Shown here: positions 8,528 to 18,269 of the stretch, one piece after another
How positions within the stretch are numbered: position 1 is the first letter of the stretch
Layout: every line of letters begins with the position of its first letter
Assembly (NCBI GenBank): GCA_022360275.1
Contig: JAKSDC010000092.1
Span: 1-64,000, forward strand
Length of the DNA: 64,000 nucleotides
Direction: 5' to 3'
Source: Chlorobiales bacterium
GTDB taxonomy: Bacteria > Bacteroidota > Chlorobiia > Chlorobiales > Chlorobiaceae
The notes under the pieces: model-generated
The model's input: only the letters and a program-made list of their open reading frames with translations
Database searches by the model: none
What the model was told of the DNA's origin: nothing
Position numbers and translations under genes: made by a program

Positions 8528-9289
8528 ATGCCACATTTGTTTATACAGCCTGAAATCTTTTCGGCGTTCGAGGAGCTCCGTGCCCTGCAGACAACCCGTC
8601 ACGGCGGCATCAGCCAGGAACCGTTTGCCACACTGAACCTCGGGCACAACACTTCCGATAATCCGGCAAACGTCCTGCAGAACCGGCGGACACTCTGCAG
8701 TCGTATCGGCATTGATCTCTCATCTCTCGTGATGGCCGATCAGGTACATGGAACGAAGGTTTATCATGCCATTGAAGGCGGGCACCATACCGGCTATGAC
8801 GCCCTGATAACCGACCGGAAAAATGTATTCCTCTGCATATTCACCGCAGACTGCTTCCCCGTGCTGCTCTATGACCACGAACATGAAGCGGTAGGAGCCG
8901 TACATGCAGGATGGAAAGGGACAGCGGCAAACGCCGTAGGAACAACTATTGCTGCAATGACGGAAAAATTTGGCACATCCCCGTCCGCCTGCCTTGTCTG
9001 GATCGGAACCGGTATTTCGGGAAATGCTTATGAGGTGGGCAGGAAAGTGGCCGACCGTTTCTCCGGCAAATATCTCGCTGTGTCTTCCGATGATCGCATC
9101 CTGCTCGATCTTGCATCGGCAAACTTCGACCAGTTGCTTGATGCGGGAATCCCCCGCAGCTCAATAGAGGTCTCTCCATTCTGCACGGTCAGGAACAATG
9201 AAGACTTCTTTTCCTACCGCAAAGAAAAGGGAAACACCGGACGCATGATGGCCCTTATCGGCATCACCCCTGGGAACAGAACTTCCTGA
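8528..9289 (+). CDS. pgeF: PgeF/YfiH-type purine nucleoside phosphorylase family protein
   Basis: The 253-residue protein belongs to the multicopper-like YfiH family, called polyphenol oxidase or laccase-domain protein. Members act as purine nucleoside phosphorylase or adenosine deaminase, or as an editing factor in peptidoglycan synthesis (PgeF removes Ser-containing precursors). The zinc site is visible: His in ADQVHGT, Cys in TADCFPVLL, and His in GAVHAGWKG. The usual GPxIG loop is replaced by IGTGISGNAYEVG. It is divergent from galE and upstream of bchU, with which no functional link is evident. Confidence 0.85.
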   Translation: MPHLFIQPEIFSAFEELRALQTTRHGGISQEPFATLNLGHNTSDNPANVLQNRRTLCSRIGIDLSSLVMADQVHGTKVYHAIEGGHHTGYDALITDRKNVFLCIFTADCFPVLLYDHEHEAVGAVHAGWKGTAANAVGTTIAAMTEKFGTSPSACLVWIGTGISGNAYEVGRKVADRFSGKYLAVSSDDRILLDLASANFDQLLDAGIPRSSIEVSPFCTVRNNEDFFSYRKEKGNTGRMMALIGITPGNRTS

Positions 9290-9390
9290 CGGCCGCCAGT
9301 GCATCCCGGCTTTCCTTACAGTTGTTTCATAAGGCTTTTTGGGGTAAATTCAAGTTTATGTTAAAAACACCTGAATCCGCTCTAACCTTT

Positions 9391-9459
9391 CCTAAGTTGA
9401 GCAATTGCTCGAGCTTGCCGCGATCCGGGACGCAGGAAGTGCCGCAGCATCAACTTGGG
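9391..9459 (+). promoter_or_regulatory. structured leader element upstream of bchU
   Basis: CCTAAGTTGA (9391-9400) pairs over 10 bp, with one G-T wobble, with TCAACTTGGG (9450-9459). The 12-bp palindrome GAGCAATTGCTC (9399-9410) lies at its left shoulder, and the enclosed part is GC-rich. The element ends 26 bp before the bchU start, so it may be an RNA leader structure, or a protein-binding site in the DNA. The first 19 bp repeat the motif at 8452-8470. No known riboswitch class was recognised. Confidence 0.4.
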
Positions 9460-9485
9460 CCTTTAACTTTTAGCTTTTCCAAAAC

Positions 9486-10505
9486 ATGAATGACACTGAA
9501 TTACTGAAATGCAGCCAACGGGCCAACGAAATTCTCTTCAAGGGGCTCGTGGAATTCGGCTGTTTCAAGGCTGCGCTTGAGCTCGACCTTTTCACCCATC
9601 TCGCTGACGAAGCAAAAGATGTTGAAACCCTTTCTGCAACTATCGGTGCCGTACCACCGCGGCTTGGAATGCTCCTCGAAGCACTGCGTCAGATCGGAAT
9701 CACCGTACAGGAAAACGGCAAGTGGACATTGACCGATTTCGCAAAAAGCATGTTCGTACCGAACGACGAGCATCCGAATCTTTATATGGTTCCCGTCGCG
9801 AAAGCCATGGCGTATACCGCCGAAAACTTCTATATGCAGATGGCGGAAGCCGTACGCGGCAAATTCGATTACAAAGGCGAAACCTCGTACCCTCCGAAAA
9901 CAAAGGAAGAGAACCTTTATTTCGAAGAAATACACCGGTGTAACGCTCACTTCTCCATCAAGCTGTTGCTTGAAGAATCCGACTTGGCAACAAACAAAAA
10001 GCTCGTCGACGTAGGAGGCGGCATAGGCGATATCTCGGCAGCTCTCTGCAAAAAATACCCTCAGCTCGATACCACCATTCTGAACCTTCCGGGAGCCATC
10101 GAGCTTGTGAACGAAAATGCAGTTGAAAAAGGCCTGGGCGACAGGCTGAGAGGTGCTGCCGTCGATATTTACCGGGATGAATATCCTTCTGCCGATGCGG
10201 TCATGTTCTGCAGGATTCTCTACTCGGCGAACGAACAGCTTACGGAAATGATGTGCACAAAGGCCTTCAATGCTCTTGAAGCAGGGGGCAAGGTAATTGT
10301 GCTTGACATGGTTGTCGATGAAAAAGACCACCCGAACTACGACTACCTTAGTCACTATGTTATGGGAATCGGCATGCCGTTCTCGGTTCTCGGTTTCAAG
10401 GAGCAGTCAAATTACAAACCCATCCTTGAAAAAATCGGGTTCACCGACGTTCGTATGGTCCGGCGCTATGAGCACCTCTATGTCGAGGCTGTAAAGCCTG
10501 CATAA
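9486..10505 (+). CDS. bchU: bacteriochlorophyllide d C-20 methyltransferase
   Basis: The 339-residue SAM-dependent O-methyltransferase-like enzyme adds the C-20 methyl group that turns the BChl d series into BChl c (or e), the chlorosome pigment. It has an N-terminal dimerisation helix-turn-helix region and then a Rossmann SAM-binding part with VDVGGGIGD (residues 174-182). His290 in YLSHYVMG matches the position of the pigment-magnesium ligand described for Chlorobaculum BchU. The frame is intact, so the strain should make BChl c or e rather than d. It is followed at once by a bidirectional terminator. Confidence 0.93.
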   Translation: MNDTELLKCSQRANEILFKGLVEFGCFKAALELDLFTHLADEAKDVETLSATIGAVPPRLGMLLEALRQIGITVQENGKWTLTDFAKSMFVPNDEHPNLYMVPVAKAMAYTAENFYMQMAEAVRGKFDYKGETSYPPKTKEENLYFEEIHRCNAHFSIKLLLEESDLATNKKLVDVGGGIGDISAALCKKYPQLDTTILNLPGAIELVNENAVEKGLGDRLRGAAVDIYRDEYPSADAVMFCRILYSANEQLTEMMCTKAFNALEAGGKVIVLDMVVDEKDHPNYDYLSHYVMGIGMPFSVLGFKEQSNYKPILEKIGFTDVRMVRRYEHLYVEAVKPA

Positions 10506-10523
10506 GAAAGGCCTGAGCACATG

Positions 10524-10568
10524 AAAAGCAGTTTCCGCGATGTGGCGGGTGATGGAAACTGCTTTTTT
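10524..10568. terminator. bidirectional terminator between bchU and CoA-transferase
   Basis: AAAAGCAGTTTCC (10524-10536) pairs perfectly with GGAAACTGCTTTT from 10554, around a 17-nt loop, with a T-run on the plus side and on the minus side. It separates convergent genes. Confidence 0.88.
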
Positions 10569-10572
10569 CGCT

Positions 10573-11865
10573 CTATGAACACACCTTCCTGTAACCGCCG
10601 TAAAGATCGTGAGCCGCGCGGCAGATATCTTCCCGAAAATCAGGATGTGCAATACTTGCAAGCGCTTCGGCACGCTGCCTCATGTTTTTGCCATGAAGAT
10701 TGACAATCCCGTACTCGGTAATGACATACTGTACATGTGCCCTTGTTGTGACAACCCCTGCACCGGGTTTAAGCATCGGAACAATCCTTGACTCGCCGTA
10801 TTTGGTGACCGACGGCAGGGCAATGATGGGTTTGCCGTCAGGAGAGAGTGCTGCCCCCCGTATGAAGTCCATCTGCCCGCCTACACCGGAAAAATGCCGC
10901 TGCCCTATAGAATCGGCACAGACCTGCCCGGACATATCGATCTCGATGGCGCTGTTGATCGCGGTAACCTTGGGATTTTTCCGGATCTCCTTTGTGTCGT
11001 TGACATAATCCGAGCCAAACATCTCGACGAGAGGATTGTCATCCACAAAATCATAGAGCCGGCGCGTCCCCAGCAGAAAGCTGGCGACGATAATTTCGTT
11101 ATGGGTACACTTGTATTTCCCGGTGATAACTCCTTTCTCGACAAGATCGACCACGCCGTCGGAAAACATTTCCGTATGGATACCAAGATTTCTGTGGTGT
11201 ACCAGCGCAGCAAGCGTTGCATCCGGAATCGCGCCGATACCCATTTGCAGCGTTGCTCCGTTTTCGACGATAGATGCAACATTCTGTCCTATTTTTCGCT
11301 CGATATCGGTCAATTCGCGTCTGGGTGGCTCCGGAAGAGGATCATCGACGTCAACCATGGCATCAATATGACTTGCATGCAGCAATCCCTCCCCGTGCGT
11401 GCGGGGCATGTTCGGGTTCACCTGGGCAATAACCGTCCTGGCAGTATGAACCGCCGCCCTTGTCACATCGACTGAAACTCCGAGAGAGCAGTAACCGTGA
11501 CGATCCGGGGGAGAAACATGAACCAATGCAACATCGAGAGGAAGAACGTTTCTGTAAAACAGCGCAGGAACGTCGCTTAAAAAAATTGGGATTGCGTCCG
11601 CCAGCCCCTCTTGAACGGCGGATCGAACATTTTTACCGACGAAGAGCGCATTGAGCCGGAAACTGTCACTGTATTCCGACCGGACGTATGCTGCCTCCCC
11701 TTCTGTATGAAGGCTTATAATCTCAACATTCCGCAGTTCATCCGCCCGATCAACAAGTGCGTCGATAAGCCTCTGCGGTGTAGCTGCAGCCGTATGCAGA
11801 AAAACCCTGTCTCCCGACTTGACAACAGCAACCGCTTCGGCTGCAGAAATCGTCCTGTACTTCAT
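10573..11865 (-). CDS. acetyl-CoA hydrolase/CoA-transferase family protein
   Basis: The 430-residue class I CoA-transferase resembles 4-hydroxybutyrate or succinyl-CoA:acetate CoA-transferases. It has the oxyanion loop QMGIGAIPD (residues 207-215), the catalytic glutamate Glu232 in IHTEMFSDGV, and the C-terminal GVGGQMDF and ITEYGIVNL motifs. It lies about 90 bp downstream of sdhA on the same strand. In an organism with a reductive TCA cycle this suggests moving CoA between acetate and C4 acids, but substrate choice cannot be read from the sequence. Confidence 0.85.
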   Translation of the reverse strand: MKYRTISAAEAVAVVKSGDRVFLHTAAATPQRLIDALVDRADELRNVEIISLHTEGEAAYVRSEYSDSFRLNALFVGKNVRSAVQEGLADAIPIFLSDVPALFYRNVLPLDVALVHVSPPDRHGYCSLGVSVDVTRAAVHTARTVIAQVNPNMPRTHGEGLLHASHIDAMVDVDDPLPEPPRRELTDIERKIGQNVASIVENGATLQMGIGAIPDATLAALVHHRNLGIHTEMFSDGVVDLVEKGVITGKYKCTHNEIIVASFLLGTRRLYDFVDDNPLVEMFGSDYVNDTKEIRKNPKVTAINSAIEIDMSGQVCADSIGQRHFSGVGGQMDFIRGAALSPDGKPIIALPSVTKYGESRIVPMLKPGAGVVTTRAHVQYVITEYGIVNLHGKNMRQRAEALASIAHPDFREDICRAAHDLYGGYRKVCS

Positions 11866-11954
11866 GAATTGTAATGCTCCTTTTTTTGTGACTTCAAATA
11901 ATGGTTGGTATAGCTTCTCTTAACGATTCAACACATCAACATTCTACCCGGTTT

Positions 11955-13712
11955 TCAATACTTTCTTTCTTTCGGAACAAATTCAGCCCGTGACGACGCC
12001 AGCGAAAGGTCAACTGCTTTCTTTGTATGATTTATGGCCCCATCCTCTTCGAGAAAACAAAGCGAATGCTTCAGCCAGTTCGCATCATCCCGCAAGGGAT
12101 AGTCGTCCCGGCTGTGGGCACCTCGTGCTTCCCTTCGCTTGAGTGCCGAAACTGCCACAGCCTTCGAGTAATTAACCATATGCTGCAGCTCTATCGCCTC
12201 GAGCAGTTCCGTATTGAAATTCCTGCTCTGGTCGGCAACCCTTACGGCTTCAGCTCTCTTCTGAAGCGCGGCGATCTCTTCTACCGCATCCGAAAGTCCC
12301 TGTTCACTGCGAAACACCGAGACCCTGTCCATCATCACTTTTTGCAGGTCAGTTCTGACTACAGAAACTGTTTCACCACTTTTTTTTCCTTTAAACTCTT
12401 CGATTCGTTCACGAATCCTGTTGGCCGAAGCGGTATCCAGCGGCAAAGGAGTGAGACAAACCCTGTCGAGAAAACGGTTGATGTCCTTGCCTGCGCGCCT
12501 GCCGAACACGATAAGATCCAGCAGGGAGTTGGAACCAAGGCGGTTCGCACCGTGAACCGACACGCAGGCAACCTCACCAGCTGCCCAGAACCCTGGGATT
12601 TCACGCCCGTTTACGTCTGCAGATACTCTACCGTTAACGTCCGTAGGAATTCCTCCCATCGCATAATGACAGGTCGGCTGTACCGGAATCGGCGCTTCTG
12701 CAGGATCTACACCAAGATAGATCTTTGCGAACGACTCGATTTCAGGGAGTTTTTCAGTGGTCTTTCCTTTTGAAAGCCCTGTCAGATCAAGTAGAACATG
12801 GTCTTTCATCGGCCCGGCACCACGCCCCTGACTGATTTCCTCATAGATGCTCCTGCTTACGATATCGCGCGGCGCAAGATCCTTGATACTCGGCGCGTAA
12901 CGCTCCATAAACCTTTCCCCCTGCCCGTTGCGCAGAACCCCTCCTTCTCCGCGCGCAGCTTCGGTGATGAGGATGCCAAGTTGATAGAGACCGGTCGGAT
13001 GAAATTGCACAAACTCCATGTCCTGGAGGGGGATACCGTTGTTCAACGCTATGCCCAGCCCGTCACCGGTGTTGGCAAAAGCGTTTGACGTCGTTTTCCA
13101 GGCCTTTCCATAGCCCCCTGTAGCAAATATCACCGCCCTGGCATGAAAGAGCATGAGCTGTCCGGTCTTGAGTTCGAGAGCGACCACTCCGTTGACCGCC
13201 CCCTCAGCCATGCAAAGATCCAGCACCTGGTATTCGGCGTAAAAACTGACACGCCTTTTCAGCGACTGCTCATAGAGCGTATTGAGACAGACATGACCGG
13301 TCCTGTCGGCGGCATAGCAGGTTCTTCGGATCGGAGCCTCCCCGAAGTTTTTGGTATGTCCGCCGAAAAGGCGTTGAGCGATACGCCCGTCATCAAAACG
13401 TGAAAATGGCACGCCGAGATGTTCGAGCTCGATAATCGCGCGCGGGGCATCATTGCACATAACCTGTACGGCATATTGGTCTGCCAGATAATCGGATCCT
13501 TTGATGGTATCGTATGCATGCCATTCCGGAGAGTCTTTCTCTGCATTCCCGAGGGCGGCGGATATTCCTCCCTGGGCCGCCCCCGAATGAGACCTGAGAG
13601 GGTGAAGCTTTGACAGGACGGCAACATCGTGCTTTCCGGCAATCTCAACGGCGGCTCTGAGCCCTGCAAGACCAGCGCCGACTACGATCACATCATGATA
13701 GACAACCTGCAT
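11955..13712 (-). CDS. sdhA: succinate dehydrogenase/fumarate reductase flavoprotein subunit
   Basis: The 585-residue FAD subunit interconverts succinate and fumarate; in a green sulfur bacterium the fumarate reductase direction serves the reductive TCA cycle. It has the FAD-binding [10 protein letters not shown] (residues 12-21), the covalent flavin histidine His42 in [10 protein letters not shown], and the active-site HPTGLY and ARGEGG motifs. Two cytochrome-b type anchor genes lie directly upstream, 12 bp away. The iron-sulfur subunit gene (sdhB) is absent from this operon and from the window. Confidence 0.93.
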   Translation of the reverse strand: MQVVYHDVIVVGAGLAGLRAAVEIAGKHDVAVLSKLHPLRSHSGAAQGGISAALGNAEKDSPEWHAYDTIKGSDYLADQYAVQVMCNDAPRAIIELEHLGVPFSRFDDGRIAQRLFGGHTKNFGEAPIRRTCYAADRTGHVCLNTLYEQSLKRRVSFYAEYQVLDLCMAEGAVNGVVALELKTGQLMLFHARAVIFATGGYGKAWKTTSNAFANTGDGLGIALNNGIPLQDMEFVQFHPTGLYQLGILITEAARGEGGVLRNGQGERFMERYAPSIKDLAPRDIVSRSIYEEISQGRGAGPMKDHVLLDLTGLSKGKTTEKLPEIESFAKIYLGVDPAEAPIPVQPTCHYAMGGIPTDVNGRVSADVNGREIPGFWAAGEVACVSVHGANRLGSNSLLDLIVFGRRAGKDINRFLDRVCLTPLPLDTASANRIRERIEEFKGKKSGETVSVVRTDLQKVMMDRVSVFRSEQGLSDAVEEIAALQKRAEAVRVADQSRNFNTELLEAIELQHMVNYSKAVAVSALKRREARGAHSRDDYPLRDDANWLKHSLCFLEEDGAINHTKKAVDLSLASSRAEFVPKERKY

Positions 13713-13724
13713 AATCCCGTTAAC

Positions 13725-14216
13725 CTAATTCGTTCCGACAGCCATTATTGTCGCAATTCCTTGCCAGGCAAGTAAAGAAGCCGCTACCCAGCCAAGCGCA
13801 ACGGCAACCTTCCGTACCGGCACGCTTTGTATGTAGTCACCCACAACCCTGCCGAGCCCCTGCATACCATGCGACAGTGCCAGAAGCAGCAGTGCGATAT
13901 CGATCATTTTCCACAATGGCGACTGCAGCCTCTCAAGCACTTTGCTGTAGGTAATGACATGCTCTCCGGGCAGAGCCTCCTTTAACGTTCCGCCTGCAAC
14001 AGCGTCGGCAAGCTCTCCCCCCGAAGCACCGAACTGCCTGAATAGTGCGTTATACTCTTCCGCTGTCGCAAGAAAACCGTTCGGCATATGCTGCAGCCAG
14101 AAATGCAGACCGAGCAACAGCAGGAGACCAACACCTGTTACCCGCTGCATAAGCCATCCGAAAGCCCTGAAACCGGTTGACCGACAGTTTTCCTGCTTGT
14201 CATTCATACGGTTCAT
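13725..14216 (-). CDS. sdhD: succinate dehydrogenase membrane anchor, cytochrome b type (second subunit)
   Basis: The 163-residue protein has three predicted membrane helices. The pattern QRVTGVGLLLLLGLHFWLQH and a second His in LALSHGMQGL match heme b ligand positions of SdhC/SdhD-type anchors. It overlaps the other anchor gene (14213-14647) by 4 bp and precedes sdhA. Both anchors carry His in equivalent places, which suggests a two-heme enzyme able to use menaquinone. Which of the two should be called SdhC or SdhD is a convention. Confidence 0.8.
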   Translation of the reverse strand: MNRMNDKQENCRSTGFRAFGWLMQRVTGVGLLLLLGLHFWLQHMPNGFLATAEEYNALFRQFGASGGELADAVAGGTLKEALPGEHVITYSKVLERLQSPLWKMIDIALLLLALSHGMQGLGRVVGDYIQSVPVRKVAVALGWVAASLLAWQGIATIMAVGTN

Positions 14217-14647
14217 GGCAAGAATGGGGCTATGAAGTAAGGAAAAACAAGAGTCAGGCCGCCCGCGAGTGTTACGAGAACCGACAACAGGAATACTCCG
14301 TAAAACAACCGTCGCTGATTTTCGGAACGATAAAACATGTCCTGAATCATTATCCTCAAGCCGTTGAATGCATGGAACGCAATCGACCCGAGCAGCATGA
14401 CTTCGGCAATTTTGAACAGGGGGCTTCTGAATGTCGTTATGTATACTTCAAAGGCAGCAGGGTCAGCGAGGGAGCGCAGTCCCATAATATGGGCCACCAG
14501 ATAAAGCACGAGAGCAGTGCCCGTGAAGCGGTGCAGCAGCCATGCCGACATACCGGCACGTTTCCGGTACGATAATGCGGTAAACACAAACGTCCTAAGT
14601 GAAGGTCTTTTTCCCTGCTGTCCCGGTCGTTCACTGTTTTCCCGCAT
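14213..14647 (-). CDS. sdhC: succinate dehydrogenase cytochrome b556 subunit
   Basis: The 144-residue first gene of the sdhC-sdhD-sdhA run has three membrane helices. The family pattern SAWLLHRFTGTALVLYLVAHI includes the His and Arg near the quinone and heme site. A second heme-ligand candidate lies in SIAFHAFNGLR. The gene lies downstream of ftsZ on the same strand with about 140 bp between them, room for its own promoter. Confidence 0.87.
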   Translation of the reverse strand: MRENSERPGQQGKRPSLRTFVFTALSYRKRAGMSAWLLHRFTGTALVLYLVAHIMGLRSLADPAAFEVYITTFRSPLFKIAEVMLLGSIAFHAFNGLRIMIQDMFYRSENQRRLFYGVFLLSVLVTLAGGLTLVFPYFIAPFLP

Positions 14648-14787
14648 CCCTCAACGATAATCTTTGACAAACCATATCCGCACTCAAGATAACATGTCGC
14701 CGAACAAGAAACGCCGTCAGCACCTCTTTTTGCGTTACGATTATGAAAAGACTTCCGACCGGCACGGACATTTGAAAGAACCTGGAA

Positions 14788-16053
14788 CTACTGCTTGCGC
14801 CGACGCAGATAAGCAGGCATGCTGGTCTCGCCCTTGCGAATCACGTCATCCGCACTCTCCTCGGCTTTTGATACGCTCTCTTTAGCCGGAGCCCCTACCT
14901 CCATGGGATCATGAATTGCAATCTTTCGGCGTATGTATGCCGGAATTCGAAGATCGTCCTGCGTCAGATCATGGGCGCCGGAAGTTATCTGCCGGGAAAT
15001 CGGCTGGGAATACACTCCCCGGGAAGCCTTGGTATCGGCAGCGAACATGGTCTCTGCAGTATCTTTCTCCCGCGGATCTTGCCGACTCCGGCTGAAACCT
15101 GTGACAATAACCGTTACGCGGATCTCTCCTGAAGCTTCGGGGTTCTCGACATATCCGTTTATTATTTTGGCAGCTTTTCCAACCTGCTCCTCGAGGTAGC
15201 TCATTGCATCGGACATGTCCCGCATGGTTACATCTCCGGTCATATTGACCAGCACACCTTTCGCCCCGTTGAGAGTTATGCCCTCCAGCAGCGGACTTGC
15301 AATGGCATCGGCAGAGGCTTTGAGCGCTCTCCTTTCGCCCGAGGCCGTAGCCGATCCCATCACGGCATCTCCTGCACCGGACATAATGCTCCGCACATCG
15401 GCGAAATCCACATTAACATGGCCATGACTGGTAATAATATCCGCAATGCCCTTTGCGGCACGATACAGGACATCGTTCGCCATATTGAACGCTTCGGTAG
15501 CACTGATTCCCTCTTCGGCAATACTGAGAATCTTCTCGTTCTCTATAACAATAAGGGTATCGATATATTTTCGCAGCTCCGCAATACCGCCATCGGCTAT
15601 CTCAGCCTTGATCTTTCCCTCAAAGCTGAACGGCCGGGTAACGACACCGATGGTCAGAATTCCCATGTTTCTTGCAATGGAGGCGATAACCGGGGCGGCA
15701 CCGGTTCCGGTTCCTTTCCCCATCCCGGCGGCAATAAAAACCAGATCCGCACCCCGAAGCTGGTCCGCGATCACTTCACGGTCATCCTCGGCTGCCTGAC
15801 GGCCTTTTGCCGGATCCGCGCCTGCCCCCAGACCGTTGGTTGCTTTCTTGCCGATCTGAATCCTGGTAGGGGCCTTGGAATTCAGCAACGCCTGACGATC
15901 GGTATTGAAGGCGATAAAATCAACACCGGCAATTCTGCGGTCGATCATATTGTTCACGGCATTTCCCCCGCAACCGCCTATTCCGACGATCTTGATGGAT
16001 ACGCCTCTTTCTTCTTCATGCTCAAACAAGCCGGGATCCAGTTCAAACGCCAT
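14788..16053 (-). CDS. ftsZ: cell division GTPase FtsZ with variant signature and doubled C-terminal motif
   Basis: The tubulin-like GTPase forms the division ring. The start is the ATG at 16053, 9 bp from a strong AAGGAGGA site; a GTG three codons upstream is less likely. The protein is 421 residues with [11 protein letters not shown] near the start and the T7-type NTDRQAL. The GTP signature reads GKGTGTG (112-118) in place of GGGTGTG, with Lys113. The tail has two candidate partner-binding peptides: [11 protein letters not shown] (near 367-377) and [11 protein letters not shown] at the very end (411-421). The usual FtsZ has one. It is the last gene of the dcw cluster. Confidence 0.96.
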   Translation of the reverse strand: MAFELDPGLFEHEEERGVSIKIVGIGGCGGNAVNNMIDRRIAGVDFIAFNTDRQALLNSKAPTRIQIGKKATNGLGAGADPAKGRQAAEDDREVIADQLRGADLVFIAAGMGKGTGTGAAPVIASIARNMGILTIGVVTRPFSFEGKIKAEIADGGIAELRKYIDTLIVIENEKILSIAEEGISATEAFNMANDVLYRAAKGIADIITSHGHVNVDFADVRSIMSGAGDAVMGSATASGERRALKASADAIASPLLEGITLNGAKGVLVNMTGDVTMRDMSDAMSYLEEQVGKAAKIINGYVENPEASGEIRVTVIVTGFSRSRQDPREKDTAETMFAADTKASRGVYSQPISRQITSGAHDLTQDDLRIPAYIRRKIAIHDPMEVGAPAKESVSKAEESADDVIRKGETSMPAYLRRRKQ

Positions 16054-16083
16054 GTACCACACTCCTCCTTTTTAGCACCCCTC

Positions 16084-17370
16084 TCAAAGCTTTTCCCACC
16101 AGTCTTTCAAACGATCGACTATTTTCTTTCCCGCTTCTCCCTGCGGGTGACTTTCTTCGGCATCAACGGACTCGGCCGAACCATTACGCAGGTCTATGAC
16201 GCTCCTGTCCTGAAAGTCACTGTTCTCGAAAGAGTAGGCGACAAGCCCCATAACCGTGGCATAGATTGGACTGTTGATCGCGCCCTTGATCCCTCCAGAT
16301 ATACCTTCAGGATAACCGACTCTCACATCGAGACCGACTATACCCGAGGCAAGAGTATCGGTTCCGGGAATCAAGCAGCCTCCGCCGGTAATAACCGCGC
16401 CTGCATTCAAATAGTCAAAATATCCCGACCGTTTGATTGTGTCTCTGATCAGCTCGAAAATTTCCATCATACGGGCCTCGATAATCAAGGTCAGTGAACT
16501 CTTCATAAACGACTTCCGTGGACGTCCTTCTATACCCTCAATCAGTATTTCCTCATCCTCGGTGCGCTCTTTAGAATACGCAAAACCATGCTTTATCTTC
16601 AACTCTTCCGCAACCTCATAAAGCGCCTTGACACCGTATGCAACATCATGCGTTACATCGTTGGCGGCAACCTTGATCACTTCCGAAAAACGAATCGCTC
16701 CGTCTATATAAATGGCAATTTCTGTCGTACCGCCGCCGATGTCGATAATGACAACGCCGCTTTTTTTCTCACTGTTTTTCATAACAGCAAGTCCCGATGC
16801 TATGGGCTCAAATGTCATGGCATTGACCTCGAGACCCGCTTTTTCAACACACTGCTTGATGTTGCGGATCTTGGTCTTCATTCCCACCACGATATACGCG
16901 CTGCCGCGCATCGTGGTTCCGGCCATACCGATCGGATCAAGCACTCCCTCCTGATCATCGACGATGAACTCCTGCGGAATCACATGGATGATCTCGTGAT
17001 CGATGTCCAGGTACCGGATATTGGTCTTTGCTTTTTCAAGGAAACGCTTGACGTCCGAGGTATTGACTATACCCGACTGATTGACGCTTATCTCTGAATT
17101 ACTGTTGATACAGTGGACATGAGCACCTGATATGCCGACATTAACCCCCTTTATCCGTATCGAGGATTCGCGTTCGGCATCGGCGACCGCCGATTTGATA
17201 GCATCAACCGTCTTGTTGATGTTGACCACAGTAGCACGCTGGAGCCCCTCGGAATCTGCACGGCCCTGCCCCAGGATGTTGAGCTTGCCCATTTCATCCC
17301 TTTCGGCAACGACAACACACACCTTTGTTGTCCCTATGTCAAGCCCGACGACTATATTGCTTCTTTGCAT
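16084..17370 (-). CDS. ftsA: cell division protein FtsA
   Basis: The 428-residue actin-like protein tethers FtsZ to the membrane. It has the phosphate-1 motif VGLDIGTTKVCVVVAE (residues 8-23), the phosphate-2 motif VIIDIGGGTTEIAIY and the adenosine motif AVITGGGCLIPG. The final residues, KKIVDRLKDWWEKL, form the amphipathic membrane-targeting helix expected of FtsA. It lies between ftsQ and ftsZ in the conserved order. Confidence 0.96.
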   Translation of the reverse strand: MQRSNIVVGLDIGTTKVCVVVAERDEMGKLNILGQGRADSEGLQRATVVNINKTVDAIKSAVADAERESSIRIKGVNVGISGAHVHCINSNSEISVNQSGIVNTSDVKRFLEKAKTNIRYLDIDHEIIHVIPQEFIVDDQEGVLDPIGMAGTTMRGSAYIVVGMKTKIRNIKQCVEKAGLEVNAMTFEPIASGLAVMKNSEKKSGVVIIDIGGGTTEIAIYIDGAIRFSEVIKVAANDVTHDVAYGVKALYEVAEELKIKHGFAYSKERTEDEEILIEGIEGRPRKSFMKSSLTLIIEARMMEIFELIRDTIKRSGYFDYLNAGAVITGGGCLIPGTDTLASGIVGLDVRVGYPEGISGGIKGAINSPIYATVMGLVAYSFENSDFQDRSVIDLRNGSAESVDAEESHPQGEAGKKIVDRLKDWWEKL

Positions 17371-17393
17371 TGTTGCATCCTGTACACGATATA

Positions 17394-18269
17394 TCAGGGC
17401 GATATCCTGTTGAAACCCTGCCGGCGGTTCTCTACGGCAAAAATTCTTTTGGAGAATCGCAGATCAACCATTTCATAACCGTCAAGCCCCTTTTTGGCCA
17501 CCACCTTTTGCCAGAATATCTCGAATTTTTTCAACTTTTCCTTGTAGTCGCCGTCATTCCCGACGATAAAACGGGTAGGGGCACCGGCAACCGCGAAATA
17601 CGTCTTATTCTCTTCTTTCAGGTAGACGTCCTTGATCAGCAACCGTGCATAGTCAGAAGCCGACAAAGCCTCGATCATCTCTCTGAGAACAGCCAAATTC
17701 CCCTCATTTGCTTTTTTCAGGCGTGCGCCCTTTTCATGCTCTGTTTTCATGCCGGTGACCCGAAGCAGCATCGACGAGGACGGGGGAAGACCACGGTAAG
17801 GCAAGATATAACCTTCCGTATCAATAACCTGAACTTTATCTCCGTGCACCACCCTTGCCATCGGTTTACGCTCTTCGATGTTGATGCGAACGATTCCGTT
17901 CATCTCCTTAACAACCTCGGCTTGCCTGACATAGGGAAGTGCTGCATACTTTTTCCTGAGAACGGAAGCATCGACTTCCTCGATGTTTGTGCCGAGAAGC
18001 CCTTCAGCCTTTTTCTCCAGCTCCGAAGCATCAAACAACCCGTTGCCGCTGACGATAACGTCTTTCACCCACATATTTTTTTTCCAATGCTGTGCGTAGA
18101 TGCCCAACCCCAGCAGCAGTGCTGCAACAACAAGCAGCAGTGCTGCAACAACCCTCCACCGGGGGCCTGGCGGAGCGGGACCGGTCCCGCTTTTCAACTC
18201 CGCCGGCTCATCGTGCTCTGCCGGAGGAATGCCTGAATCGTCATCATAGACAAATCCTTGCATCAGCAT
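17394..18269 (-). CDS. ftsQ: cell division protein FtsQ/DivIB
   Basis: The 291-residue bitopic protein links the early and late divisome. It has a cytoplasmic acidic and proline-rich tail and one transmembrane helix (about residues 40-58). A POTRA domain follows (VKDVIVSGNGLFDASELEKK onward) and then the FtsQ beta domain. The transmembrane helix contains VVAALLL twice, encoded by a 21-bp tandem duplication at 18112-18153. The start codon overlaps the murB stop by 7 bp. Confidence 0.93.
   Translation of the reverse strand: MLMQGFVYDDDSGIPPAEHDEPAELKSGTGPAPPGPRWRVVAALLLVVAALLLGLGIYAQHWKKNMWVKDVIVSGNGLFDASELEKKAEGLLGTNIEEVDASVLRKKYAALPYVRQAEVVKEMNGIVRINIEERKPMARVVHGDKVQVIDTEGYILPYRGLPPSSSMLLRVTGMKTEHEKGARLKKANEGNLAVLREMIEALSASDYARLLIKDVYLKEENKTYFAVAGAPTRFIVGNDGDYKEKLKKFEIFWQKVVAKKGLDGYEMVDLRFSKRIFAVENRRQGFNRISP

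Noticed and set aside
9501..10355. 284-codon open frame antisense to bchU
   Set aside because: A shadow of the real bchU codons; no protein family and a poor start.
15418..16497. 359-codon plus-strand frame over ftsZ and ftsA
   Set aside because: Antisense to two certain genes, and it crosses their boundary.
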